Assembly (NCBI RefSeq): GCF_910592395.1
Contig: NC_088322.1
Coordinates: 62,001 to 126,000 of the forward strand
Reading direction: 5' to 3'
Source: Lineus longissimus
Lineage: Eukaryota; Nemertea; Pilidiophora; Heteronemertea; Lineidae
DNA length: 64,000 nt
The notes under the pieces were generated by a model. The model worked only from the letters and a program-made list of their open reading frames with translations, had not been told where the DNA came from and made no database searches. Of the stretch, positions 9,135 through 19,259 are shown in pieces. Both the position numbers and the translations under genes were made by a program. The stretch's first letter is position 1. Each line of letters begins with the position of its first letter.

Positions 9135-11214
9135 GGTCGTCGTCAAGCAGTCTATTAGAATGGGTGTACAGTGAGCCCAAACGTGAATCGTATACTTTCT
9201 TGTGTGCATAACACAGTTTTGCCAACGGATCAGCTAATAGGAATTCTAGAATCATAACGTTGAACCGATTGCTTTCGATCTCTCTACTTTCTATCTCTAC
9301 CAGACTGTTGTTATCATCGACTCTACCAATGCAACCATCATCACCATATATATGAACATCCACAGCAGTTCTTGTCTCTCGAGGACGTGATAAAGCATGT
9401 AAAACGTTGGCCGCCGTTTCAGACGCTTCCATCAGTTCGTGATCTTTCAATAGAACATTGGGAATATTCGAAGCAACCTGTTTCACTTCAAACACTCCAC
9501 CCATCCTTGGATTATTTCTACCGTTGCGTGCTGATCTGGTCAATACACCGTAATTTAGTCTGGACGAGTCTACATACAATGGTAGTGGTCGCAGCTTTCC
9601 ATGCTCATGTGAGTGTTGCTGCTGCTGCTGCTGCTGCATTTCACTCATCCAGGCCATACAAGTGTCTAAATCTTTCAGGAAACCATCGTCCATGTTTGAC
9701 GAAGGTTTGAAAAACGACGGTCCACCGTCCGCATACGACAAGCACATGTCTTCGATCGGTGTGACAAATGTCGACGCACTTTCTTGGCCGATTGCGTGTT
9801 TTTTTGCCACTAACGCTAACACCAGTTGTTCGTCGTCTATTTTCTTTCTCGCTTGCTTTCCGCACTTGACTCGATATGTGGTGAACACGCGACCATGTAG
9901 AATGTTCTTAATCTCCCCGCTATACTCTCTATACAATATCGCCGGTGGACAATGATATTTTCTATCCGTCCCGTACATTCTAGTGTCTCCGATGAAATAG
10001 TGCCAGACACCGTCCGGATTGGCTATATCACTATCGAAGGAATGCTTCAGTACGGACAAGTGTTTGAATGTTCTGTAGAGAAACAACGCCGTCTCTTTGT
10101 CTGGTATTCCCTTATCGCCGTTGCCCAGGTCGACCCAATGCCATCGTTGCTGTTGCTCGTCTCTATCAAAGTTAGACACCTCTCCCCTGTACCACAATAA
10201 CCTTTTACATTGATATATTTTAGTACCCTGCATTGCGTGTGCTGTGCAAGTTTGAATAAGATCTGCATCTGAACGCAACCAACCATCGAACGGACTGAGA
10301 TGTTTTATTATCGAAAGACCCACAAGTCCCACATCCTCACAACCATCGTTCAAAGCTGACGTGGTTTCACCAAAAATATTGCTGATCAGTCCGCACATTT
10401 CGTATTCAATTAGGCATATACGCAAGACTTGATACGCAGTCTTGATATACTCGTAGATCTTTACGTCATCACAACCGTCCAAAAATTGTTGTCGATAGCG
10501 TATAATTGCTTCGGTTGCATTACAGCTCAGTGTATATTCATAGTCTTCAGGTCGACGAGGACGCGCTTCACCGCCACCAACACCATTTCTTGCATACATC
10601 GTGCTTCTCTCTTTCTCTTCCCATAACCTATCCTGACCGATCAACCACGGCACGAATAGCGTGTATTGATTTGAGCCCAAACTCACGTTTGTAATTTCGG
10701 CCGCATATTCCAACATACATTGTATGTTTCGGACGTTTGTCCACGATGATGTATATTCTGTCACACCAGACCGTAGCGCTATGGATATTTCTCGAGCGAA
10801 CGTCGGCGTTAGACAATGATCGATGATACGTTTACACGACAGACCTTCTTCGCTGACACCAAGCCATTTTAGGCCAGAGGTTGTTTGTTCACAATACGAT
10901 GGGTCATCTTCGTCACCACCACCACCACCACCACCACCACCACCACCACGAACAAACGACACGAGGTAGCCAACATTTTCTAACCAGTTCACAAATTTAC
11001 CAGGCAGTGCATAGTATAGATCATATAATCCCGTTGTTTCTATTACTTTTGCCATATTTGCAATCGGGTCATTATTGCGATGATGTATTCTTCGACTCAG
11101 ATGATCGTACAAGTATTCTTGCAACTCGTTGTTGAATCTCAGTACGCACTCTAGGTTATTTGAATACAGCAACGTCATGATGATGATGATGATGATGTGT
11201 GTACGTACAATCAT
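9058..11214 (-). CDS. unrecognised 718-residue protein with Gly and Gln tracts
   Basis: ATG at 11214. The first 12 residues are mostly an Ile run made by an ATC/ATG-type repeat, and a second ATG at 11178 is an equally good start. A Gly run of about 11 (near residue 90) comes from the ACC repeat at 10914-10949; a Gln run lies near residue 525. The rest is ordinary sequence with many Cys and several N-x-S/T sites. No clear C-terminal membrane span, no nucleotide-binding motif. The C-terminus overlaps the N-terminus of the next gene. Two copies of the recurrent upstream element lie 30 and 94 bases before 11214. Function unknown. Confidence 0.6.
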   Translation of the reverse strand: MIVRTHIIIIIIMTLLYSNNLECVLRFNNELQEYLYDHLSRRIHHRNNDPIANMAKVIETTGLYDLYYALPGKFVNWLENVGYLVSFVRGGGGGGGGGGGDEDDPSYCEQTTSGLKWLGVSEEGLSCKRIIDHCLTPTFAREISIALRSGVTEYTSSWTNVRNIQCMLEYAAEITNVSLGSNQYTLFVPWLIGQDRLWEEKERSTMYARNGVGGGEARPRRPEDYEYTLSCNATEAIIRYRQQFLDGCDDVKIYEYIKTAYQVLRICLIEYEMCGLISNIFGETTSALNDGCEDVGLVGLSIIKHLSPFDGWLRSDADLIQTCTAHAMQGTKIYQCKRLLWYRGEVSNFDRDEQQQRWHWVDLGNGDKGIPDKETALFLYRTFKHLSVLKHSFDSDIANPDGVWHYFIGDTRMYGTDRKYHCPPAILYREYSGEIKNILHGRVFTTYRVKCGKQARKKIDDEQLVLALVAKKHAIGQESASTFVTPIEDMCLSYADGGPSFFKPSSNMDDGFLKDLDTCMAWMSEMQQQQQQQHSHEHGKLRPLPLYVDSSRLNYGVLTRSARNGRNNPRMGGVFEVKQVASNIPNVLLKDHELMEASETAANVLHALSRPRETRTAVDVHIYGDDGCIGRVDDNNSLVEIESREIESNRFNVMILEFLLADPLAKLCYAHKKVYDSRLGSLYTHSNRLLDDDHDYQRFVFDDDHFGISSVRTEQSFE

Positions 11215-11243
11215 GTCCCATAAATAGTGAGTGAGTTGTGACT

Positions 11244-11324
11244 GTGTCTAGGTATCCAGCGTGATTAGTAGCCGGTGAGCGATCAGGAAGGTACACTGTA
11301 TTTCAAAGTGTCTAGGTATCCAGC
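11244..11324. promoter_or_regulatory. two exact copies of GTGTCTAGGTATCCAGC
   Basis: An exact 17-base direct repeat at 11244-11260 and 11308-11324, 64 bases apart, directly upstream of the minus-strand start at 11214. This is the cleanest form of the element seen before other genes. Perfect conservation of both copies argues for a functional site. Confidence 0.55.
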
Positions 11325-11340
11325 ATTATTTGATTAGTGA

Positions 11341-12918
11341 CTAATTTTTTCTGTCTGTTTTGTACAACCCTTTGAAAGTTTCCATTTCTTCACACAGAAA
11401 TTCATATGGTCCACTACACGTTATCTCTGCCCGTTCGATCCAACATATTATGGCTTCGATGGCTTCAGCATATTCATGACAATCAATACGACGCTCGTCC
11501 TGCTCATCCCCGTTAGACATGTCTAACCGATACGATTGCAGGCACAATTTCACCAGTAGCACGTTCACCGTGTCGTTGCTAGTGCAGCGAGTAGTTTGGT
11601 GGACATTCTCAGCCAGTAGCGATGACACTTCTTGTCTCACTTGTGCTTTGTTGTCATCGATCGCCGTGTCTATCAATACGTCCAGGACACGTAGAACGGG
11701 TGCGTGTAGAAAATCTAGTTGTAGTGACCCGCCCAAACAACAATAGAACGTCGCTATTGCAAAACTCCTGAAAACATCTTGGTCGCCCCAAACGATACTC
11801 GATGGTGGTGTCAGGGCGATGTCGTTCGTATTCTGTGTTGGTACGCGTAAAAGCCAAAACGGCAATCGCGTCGCATTGGTTTTCATGATTGTCACGATTG
11901 GCTGTACACTGTCCATTTCAATGGTTTCCCGCTGCTGCTCTTCGTCATTGCCGTTGTTCTTGAGTACGATGTCTTCGAAATACTCACAACTTTTCATCCT
12001 AACCGAAGATCGTGCCATGACGTGTTTCTGGATGGCTAACAGAGGTGATACTTTACACATTTTGTCTGTCGGATGCAGGGTAAAATCATCCGTCTCGTAC
12101 TCATCTGTGCTACTAACCACCTCCTCGTATTTGCAGTCAATCATAGGCTGCAATGGAACAGCGTCGGCAAAACGGGCAAAGAACGACAGGCACTTGGCAC
12201 CCAACGAACGTTCGGCCATAGTTTCCGCAACGTCCTCTTCTAACAGTATGGTTTCTTCCGAGTCGTATCCGGTTGTATCATCTTCCCGTGACACCACCGC
12301 AGCCGAATCTAAACCACCGCAATTGACCATATTGTTGTCACCTTCGTATGGCGCTATCATTGACATTCCCAACACGAAATGCATCGCCGACGTCTCCTGC
12401 AAAAAATACTTCAATTCAGAGACAGACATCAGAATAGGAGTTATCTTCATTTGACTCAATAGCATCTCGAGTACGTTCATCCATGTTTCCATGCTTGTAA
12501 CCAATGGTGCATCTGAAGTTGACATTATGTATTTGGATGTATAGAACACGTACACCGATATGAGCTTGTACTTTTCTTCTGGTTGAATGTTGCCCAGACA
12601 CATATCTTCGATAACCGAGTAGACGTCATCCAGTGGTGTATGTTGGATGTGAATATTTGTTGTCAGCTTGGCGAAAACGTATCTTGCGCATTCGCTACAT
12701 GGCCGTGTGGATCCAGAACGACAAATGTGTGTCATGTCCAGCTTTGGTACATGATTGTCTGCTCGAGAACATGAGCAGTAGATGCTTTTCGCTTTGCAGT
12801 GACAACAATATTCAGCCGATTTCGTGTACAGGTAGAAATGCTTGTGTATATTAACAGCTTCTACGTAGAGTTTTTCGATAAGATTACTCTTGCCCATGCT
12901 GGTGTCCCGGTGTGTCAT
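11341..12918 (-). CDS. Cys-rich (putative zinc-binding) 525-residue protein
   Basis: The first ATG is at 12918; a better-context ATG is at 12897 (A at -3, G at +4). The open frame extends to 13008 only through a TTG and through the upstream-element repeat, so it should not be used. An N-terminal cluster CCHCKAKSIYCSC followed by H-x-C and CSEC within about 60 residues looks like one or two zinc sites. The remainder is helical with an acidic middle (VSSTDEYETDDF). Herpesvirus packaging proteins of the UL32 type are also Cys-rich with CxxC pairs, but the resemblance is too general to assign. The gene follows the 960-residue gene on the same strand. Confidence 0.55.
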   Translation of the reverse strand: MTHRDTSMGKSNLIEKLYVEAVNIHKHFYLYTKSAEYCCHCKAKSIYCSCSRADNHVPKLDMTHICRSGSTRPCSECARYVFAKLTTNIHIQHTPLDDVYSVIEDMCLGNIQPEEKYKLISVYVFYTSKYIMSTSDAPLVTSMETWMNVLEMLLSQMKITPILMSVSELKYFLQETSAMHFVLGMSMIAPYEGDNNMVNCGGLDSAAVVSREDDTTGYDSEETILLEEDVAETMAERSLGAKCLSFFARFADAVPLQPMIDCKYEEVVSSTDEYETDDFTLHPTDKMCKVSPLLAIQKHVMARSSVRMKSCEYFEDIVLKNNGNDEEQQRETIEMDSVQPIVTIMKTNATRLPFWLLRVPTQNTNDIALTPPSSIVWGDQDVFRSFAIATFYCCLGGSLQLDFLHAPVLRVLDVLIDTAIDDNKAQVRQEVSSLLAENVHQTTRCTSNDTVNVLLVKLCLQSYRLDMSNGDEQDERRIDCHEYAEAIEAIICWIERAEITCSGPYEFLCEEMETFKGLYKTDRKN

Positions 12919-12971
12919 GCAAAAATGATCATACAATTTGGTCTGCTTGCCTACGAATAACCACAACAAAT

Positions 12972-13006
12972 GTGTCCATGTATCTGTGTCCAGGTGTCTG
13001 GGTATC
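12972..13006. promoter_or_regulatory. upstream element GTGTCCATGTATCTGTGTCCAGGTGTC
   Basis: Overlapping GTGTCC / GTGTC / GGTATC variants within 35 bases, about 50 bases before the ATG at 12918 and overlapping the end of the upstream gene. The same CCAGGTGTC core precedes the fusion-glycoprotein gene at 19260. Confidence 0.5.
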
Positions 13007-15887
13007 AAGTGATTGGTTCAATTTTCTGTTTCCAATTTTCCAATACAGTTTCGGTCACTGTATTGTGTCCATCTAGTTTTTGTGTGTTTTTGGAGATTGA
13101 GTTGATGATGATATCCCATAGGATGGCATTTTTGTCAATTTTCAATCGGTCTTCGTTTTTGAACGGCACAACATACGTACCGGCACCACTAATCGACTGT
13201 TGTTGTCGTTCTAAGTAGTCCAACAAAATCAACTTGATCGTATTACCAACGCCTGTGCAACTGCTACCGCAGTCTCTACTCAGGTTTGATGACAAGTTTG
13301 TGTAAATTAGCGAATAGAATGGGGAAATGTTTTCTTTGCAATCATTCAGCGCAATCAAGTGAATAATGTTGTCAATGCCAAAACGATAGAAGGCACTAGT
13401 TTTTACGCAGAACGTAGGTCTTGTGGGATCGTATCGTTGAGCAATGACCAAATCCCGTGTAATTTCCACGCTCTTGTTGCCTATCAAGTGAAGCTTATAC
13501 TGGGGCAGTTGTTGGTGCTGTTGTTTAGACTGTTGTTGTTTCTTTTCGGGTTGTTTCACCGGTGTAGTCAACAGTGGTTTGACACTGGCCGCTTTTTCGT
13601 GTTCGGCAGCTAGCCGACTTTTCTCTTCGGATGGGACAGGTGTGTAGAACAGTAACGTATCGGTGGGCAACGGAGACAGGTGTTCACCGACCGTCGTTTG
13701 TCGTCGACCACCCTCTTTCACAACCATGGTGTTAATACGTTCGACATACAATTTGACCACTTGAGAGTTGCAAAATATAGAATGTTCGTTGTATGCTACG
13801 ATTCTCTGTACATGAAATATGAGCACGTCCATAAACGTCCGAGTCGCCTCGTCTTCGATGAACGGCGAAGCAACCTGCTCCATCATCTGTGCCAGCAAAC
13901 AGTTCTCCTTGTCCATGAACGGTAGCAGCAGCGAACAACACACCGAATACCACAAGTGCGGCATAAAATTATACCGGTACAACGACCAGTCGTCTTCATT
14001 GTCGCCTCCGCCGCCTCCGCCGCCACCGCTAACGCTACTGGCGACTAGGGGTTGATCAATAGCGGCGCCCATAGTGTAATCGAGTCCACCTTCAATCAGT
14101 CCTGTCATTATGATATCACCATTGCGATGGTCGACTACGACGGCATGTTCCATCATGTCATCGTTTTTCTCGTGTAACGTAGCAACATGCCAGACAGCGT
14201 CGTGTTCTGATGACGACATCACCACCAATTCGGGAAAGTAAAGAGTTGCAAATCGTCTCGATTTTATATTAGCCAACAGTAGAGCGGTCAACGGATCTTG
14301 TTGAAAACTACGTTCGTTCAACGGCAAGAATATTTTATGAGCCGCAGTTCTATCCATGAAAAAACTTGGCGACAATGGCAACCAAAAATGTTTGACTACA
14401 AGGCCGTCGACGTGATATCGACAAGAACCTAGCTGGCGTTGGTAAGACGGATACAATTCCGGATAGTCGTTCATGTGCTCTTTGTTGATATTATCCCCCA
14501 TGTAGTCGAGTACGACTTCTAACATGCTGATAGAGATTTCTGTTTCTTTGTCCAAATCAGCGTCAACATTTTGCCACCGATCTTTTGGTGCTGCACTTCT
14601 ACCACCCGTGCGTACGATTGCTAGACAATTACTGATGTTGGTCAGCGTCATTAGATTGTTGTTGTCGTTTGAGCCCAGTATACCCTGCATTAGTCGACTG
14701 CTGTGGTAGGCTAATCGCTGTCGGTTGCTCATCAACTGTACGTGTCTCCCGCCCAAATCGGGAACGGTGATCAGTCGCAGTCGAAACAGCGAGCTCTCCA
14801 ACGTCATGTTCATTTCTTGTGGAGTAGTATCCGGATGAGTATTGGCACCACCACCACCACCATCAATGCTGGGAAAGGTAAAGTTGAACGAGAATATTTG
14901 CAAACCGGGTGCTATCGTGTACACTTTAACGCCATTGTTCGGGTAGAACATAAACCCTATACCACCTTTGTCCGCGGAACCGAAAATTTGCATCAGTGCA
15001 AATACGAGTTCGACCAGTGTGTCCACGGCGCATCTGTACGGTCGTTCCGAGTTATGTCCGAATACGTTACGAAAGACCGTTTTCGTCACGTGCGATAGGT
15101 TAATAAACATGGATTGTACTCGCACGTCACTTCTGTAAAGCTTGATAAGCATTAGGAGCCATCCACACAGAGCGTACAGTATCGAAAATGCACTGTCCAG
15201 AGAGGAGTTCCCCACGCTAGTGAAACCGTTGGGATTTTTCTTGTACATGTCCACTATACTGTTCATGTAAGTGGTCAAGTCGAACGATTCGTCTAGGTAC
15301 AAATCTCGTCTACAACAGACTGTGTACAAGTCTGCGTCTTTCCGTAAAATATCGTGATCCAATTCCTTCCGCTGCTCGTACGTCCATCCGATGAGAATAA
15401 AATTGTTAACGTTCACCTGTTGCAACTGTTCGCCTCGATTGTGTGACATCAGAACGTGTTTGTATATGAAATCGCGAAATGCGCAACACCACTTGTGCCA
15501 CAAAGACGTCGAGTATAATTCTCTATCGAGCGCCACATCGACATTAGCAGCAGGAGCAGCAGCAGCACCAGCGCCAACTAAACGTTGAAACTCTTCTAGA
15601 CATTGGACTAGATTTTGACACATTGCCAGCGTGCTAATGGACGAGATGTATTGATTATTTTGCGAGTACTTATCCATCTCACTCTGGAACAGCAGCAGTT
15701 TATTTGTACCGCCCCCGCCGCCGCTCGGTTGGTTTGTAGCAGCAGCAGTAGTGGTGGTGGTAAACATTGAACCGGCGTCTACATACTGATCGTGTATGAT
15801 CGGCTTCAAAACGTGGACATATGTAGATTCTATGCATTCTCGTGAGATAAAGTTGAAATCCCATTTTGAAAACGTGGGATCCTGCAT
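13005..15887 (-). CDS. unrecognised 960-residue protein
   Basis: ATG at 15887; ends at 13005. Thr/Ala and Gly runs lie near residues 43-60, an Ala/Pro stretch near 105-115, a hydrophobic segment near 230-250 (ILYALCGWLLMLIKLY), a Gly run near 625, and a Gln/Lys-rich stretch near 800. The rest is ordinary globular sequence with few repeats. I see no polymerase, helicase or ATPase motif. Its size suits a large tegument or replication-accessory protein, but nothing in the sequence decides this. It heads a same-strand series with the Cys-rich gene that follows. Confidence 0.6.
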   Translation of the reverse strand: MQDPTFSKWDFNFISRECIESTYVHVLKPIIHDQYVDAGSMFTTTTTAAATNQPSGGGGGTNKLLLFQSEMDKYSQNNQYISSISTLAMCQNLVQCLEEFQRLVGAGAAAAPAANVDVALDRELYSTSLWHKWCCAFRDFIYKHVLMSHNRGEQLQQVNVNNFILIGWTYEQRKELDHDILRKDADLYTVCCRRDLYLDESFDLTTYMNSIVDMYKKNPNGFTSVGNSSLDSAFSILYALCGWLLMLIKLYRSDVRVQSMFINLSHVTKTVFRNVFGHNSERPYRCAVDTLVELVFALMQIFGSADKGGIGFMFYPNNGVKVYTIAPGLQIFSFNFTFPSIDGGGGGANTHPDTTPQEMNMTLESSLFRLRLITVPDLGGRHVQLMSNRQRLAYHSSRLMQGILGSNDNNNLMTLTNISNCLAIVRTGGRSAAPKDRWQNVDADLDKETEISISMLEVVLDYMGDNINKEHMNDYPELYPSYQRQLGSCRYHVDGLVVKHFWLPLSPSFFMDRTAAHKIFLPLNERSFQQDPLTALLLANIKSRRFATLYFPELVVMSSSEHDAVWHVATLHEKNDDMMEHAVVVDHRNGDIIMTGLIEGGLDYTMGAAIDQPLVASSVSGGGGGGGGDNEDDWSLYRYNFMPHLWYSVCCSLLLPFMDKENCLLAQMMEQVASPFIEDEATRTFMDVLIFHVQRIVAYNEHSIFCNSQVVKLYVERINTMVVKEGGRRQTTVGEHLSPLPTDTLLFYTPVPSEEKSRLAAEHEKAASVKPLLTTPVKQPEKKQQQSKQQHQQLPQYKLHLIGNKSVEITRDLVIAQRYDPTRPTFCVKTSAFYRFGIDNIIHLIALNDCKENISPFYSLIYTNLSSNLSRDCGSSCTGVGNTIKLILLDYLERQQQSISGAGTYVVPFKNEDRLKIDKNAILWDIIINSISKNTQKLDGHNTVTETVLENWKQKIEPIT

Positions 15888-15918
15888 GTTGCTGTTGCTA
15901 CTGCTGTGCGGCGTTGTT

Positions 15919-16605
15919 TCAGCATAGACAATGCGAAGTAAATGTACACTCGTAATACGTTATTTCGTCTTCTGCTGGCCACGCAGAACGTTCAAGTGTT
16001 TTGTAAGTCTCTGTGATGGCAGTAGTGGCTCCCGTGGCATGATGTTCACGTAGGACATTTTCCATCGGTGATTCAATGGGCAGTGGCAGCACACCACCAC
16101 CAGAGTCAAACACATTTACAAAATCACCATGATGAAATTTCTCGCTATGATCGAGAGGTCTAATGTACAAGTTGTTCTCTTGACACAGACGATTCGTTTC
16201 GTTCATAGCCTCTAACCAGTAGTCTTCCAAAACGGCTTGCGATGAATGATCATGTTGTGATTGGTGTACAAATAATGTTAGCGTTTTCAATTTAGAATCA
16301 TAACCCACGATAAATGGTTGTTGTGTACTGTCATCCTGCCGCCCAATAACCTTGACATAGCGAATTAATGAATAGTAGTCGAACAGCGTAACCTGATCCA
16401 CACTTATATCATTGGGTTTCACCCGTAACACAATCAGTGGTGGCGATGATGAACCACTGCCATGGTCACCAGTCCGAAAAACAGCATAACGTCGTCGTTG
16501 GGAACGGTTCAATATTAAGTCGACCTTGTGTGTCAAATTTACTGGAGAATACAAGGCCTTGGATCTGGGTATGATTACCATTTCCGGTGTTGGCTTCGAC
16601 CCCAT
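15919..16605 (-). CDS. unrecognised 228-residue protein
   Basis: ATG at 16605, 14 bases after the stop of the Cys-rich 832-residue gene on the same strand, so the two are tightly packed. The protein is a compact mix of strands (LIVLRVKPNDISVDQVTLFDYY, QPFIVGYDSKLKTLTLFV) with no membrane segment and only a short Gly/Ser stretch near residue 50. It ends in TFTSHCLC. No family recognised. Its small size and low repeat content suggest a single folded domain. Confidence 0.6.
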   Translation of the reverse strand: MGSKPTPEMVIIPRSKALYSPVNLTHKVDLILNRSQRRRYAVFRTGDHGSGSSSPPLIVLRVKPNDISVDQVTLFDYYSLIRYVKVIGRQDDSTQQPFIVGYDSKLKTLTLFVHQSQHDHSSQAVLEDYWLEAMNETNRLCQENNLYIRPLDHSEKFHHGDFVNVFDSGGGVLPLPIESPMENVLREHHATGATTAITETYKTLERSAWPAEDEITYYECTFTSHCLC

Positions 16606-16618
16606 TACTATTTTCTTA

Positions 16619-18607
16619 TTATTGACTGCTGTTCTTGTATAGCAACAGAAATCGTTGAATCACATTGTAAATGGTGACATGTCGGTAATGGGTAACGTGT
16701 AATTTTAACCGAACATCAGCCGGTAATGCGGCGAATGCTTTAATGAAAGCTCTGTAACGAATGTTCGTATGAACACACGCAAATTTCAACCCGCATCCTC
16801 TACACACGTACTCGGTCAGTACCAGCGCAGTTTCGTGTACGTTTATTCTAGTTCGATTATCTTCTTCTTCTTCTTCTGTTCCTCGGGTGGTCCTCTTTCT
16901 GTTCATATCAACACAAGTATTGTACACTTCTGTCACAAAACCAATTGCCTTCTGAATGCAAGTGCTTTCGTCTCGCGGATCTGAACCCAACAGACGTGCA
17001 TTACAAGCTCGATACTCGCTCATTAAACGGTCCCTCTCGTTTTGATCATTACCACCTTCTACTACTACTGGACGTGTTGACAATCTTCTACTCTTTGTTG
17101 ATTCTTGCATTTGCTTCATAACCATATAACGTATGTAACGATCGTGTCGCTCTTGTAAACAACACGATTTTCTAACTAGTGTTGTACTCTTCACGATCGA
17201 TGATGTGTTTGACGCTTCGCTGACTTTTGACTTTTTGACGACAAGTCCACAACACGACTTTGTATTGTAGGGTAACATGACAGAATTTACTACATTGGTC
17301 TGTTCACCTGACAGCGGTGGTGAGGTTTCAAAATCAAAGTTGTCTTTCAACCCAACTGGCGTGTCCGAGTACAACATGTACACTTCTTTCGATCTCTCAC
17401 AGGCTTTGCACATAAATATGCTCATGTCGGTAAAGTGGTACCGAGTGGTTACAGTGGTGTCATCATCACCATGATGATTATCATCATCATCATATTGCTC
17501 TTTAGCTGACGGGACCAAAATTGTCGCTATATTAACTGCTGCCGCAGTCGAGTGGTGTTTTCGTTTTGTTCCTGCACAACGTCTGGTACTACATTCCTCA
17601 CTGTTGTTTGGTGCAGCAGCAGCTACAACGTGTCTGACCATTTCGTTCAACTGAGTAGATGTACAAATCTTGACTTTTAATTCATTCCGACATATTCGCT
17701 TGCCCCCAAAACACTGACCGTGTATTCCCATCTCAGGCCCCGAAGGTCTCTTTCCACTTTTCGCCTCTATAAGATTGACCACGTCTGTAAAGTGAAATTG
17801 ATGCACATATTGAAACGTGCGGTCATCATCGTCATTGATTGTATCCACGTATAGATCTACACGTTTCAATGCTGGGCAGCCGTCTAATGAACAACTCGTA
17901 CACTTTACGTTGGTGTTTTCGATGCGCAATTTTGCTCGAGAACATTTTTTATTCTTCACGTCAGACGACCAACCACACCTGGTGCACACTAGGATGCTTC
18001 TAGTTGCACTAAGCGCATTGTCGAAGTCCTGTTCCAAGAGAGCTGGCTGTTGTAGACTACTCGCCCAACCACGACACAATGTGGTACACAAGCATCCACC
18101 GGCCGCGTTCACCACAACCAGTTTTCGCTTCAGTCGAGCACAACTGGCCGAGACCATGTCTTCTCGAATGCACAACTCAGCCAAGCTGTGACTGTGTCTA
18201 CGCTCGGAAACGCCGGAATCGAGCAAGCGGTTTTCAGCCAGACACAACGAAATTAGTCTGTGCAACGATAGTCTACCCATTCTATAGTAGACCAAATTGT
18301 GAATGGCCACGTTTCTAGCCAAGTTTATCGGAGGCACGACTGGTGGTGAAGGATAATCATTGTCTTCTGCTGCTGCTGCTGCGCCGTTGCCGACAGAATG
18401 TGGTCTCTGCGGTATGTATGTCATGCGTTTAGTGATGTATTCGACATTGACGTTTTCCAACCGTCTCTTTATCTTGGTACGCACGGTACTGTGTAACTTT
18501 TGATAGTTGGAAAATTTCATCAACATTTTATTCGTTGAATTCCCATCGTCTGTTATAGCGTGCAGTTTCGTGACCAGGTTTCGCACGCTTTGGTTATTGA
18601 CGCGTGG

Positions 18608-18639
<32 letters not shown>

Positions 18640-19117
18640 TTGACTTTCTCCGAGCTACTACCCCATCCACTGTTTTCTTGTCATCGTCGCCTTTTGTTGC
18701 AATTAGTAGCTCTGTTACCAGTTTGGCACATTTGGTCAGTGTAGAGTTGGGATAGTTTGCATCGCCAGCTAAACACGGTACCAGAGTCTCTGAAACTGTA
18801 TTGATAACATCTAGTCTCAATATAAACGAGCACAATTGTATTGCTTCAATCAACAACAACGAGGGTGGGGATGTTCTGCTGTTGGACATGTTGTTCTTGT
18901 TCATTAGTCCTCTCACAAATGTACGGCCGTCGTTTTCTTCCAATAGCAAATCACGAATGACTTTATGCATATACAGACCATCTTCTTCTCCATCATCATC
19001 ATGCACGTTCGTCGTCGGCGGTACAACAGTGCCGGGAAACTCGACAAACAGGTCGTCCAGATTGTCCAGAAAATATTGTCTCACCGCATCAACAACTGTA
19101 AGTGCCGACGCAGACAT
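16619..19117 (-). CDS. multi-CxxC putative zinc protein, 832 residues
   Basis: The first ATG is 19117; the frame extends to 19162 only with a TTG codon. Several separated zinc-type pairs occur: CTRCGWSS and CTSCSLDGC in the middle, CKACERSKEVY about two thirds along, and CRGCGLKFACVH near the end. Low-complexity inserts include a Ser run from the GAT-type repeat at 18608-18639, an Ala run near 18370 and a Glu/Asp stretch near 16865. Repeated zinc ribbons suggest a nucleic-acid-binding or packaging role, which is inference. It is transcribed divergently from the fusion-glycoprotein gene, with a 142-base shared control region. Confidence 0.6.
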
Positions 19118-19218
19118 TCTATGCGTGTGTGTGCAGCTGCTACTGTACACGGCGGTGTCCAATTGAAAATATTCTATTTGTTGTTGAACTCAATTGACCA
19201 TACTATACCCATTGTTTC

Positions 19219-19241
19219 GTGTCCAGGTGTCTATGTGTCTG
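19219..19241. promoter_or_regulatory. upstream element GTGTCCAGGTGTCTATGTGTC
   Basis: Lies 20-40 bases before the ATG at 19260, in the divergent region shared with the gene at 19117. Same CCAGGTGTC core as at 12990-12998. Confidence 0.5.
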
Positions 19242-19259
19242 CTATGATGATGAATCAAC

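Noticed and set aside
10914-10949. Trinucleotide runs considered as CRISPR-like or satellite arrays
   Set aside because: They are perfect triplet repeats inside coding frames, with no spacers.
11341-13008. Longer start at 13008 for the Cys-rich protein
   Set aside because: The codon is TTG and the extra N-terminus is a translation of the upstream repeat element; the first ATG is at 12918.
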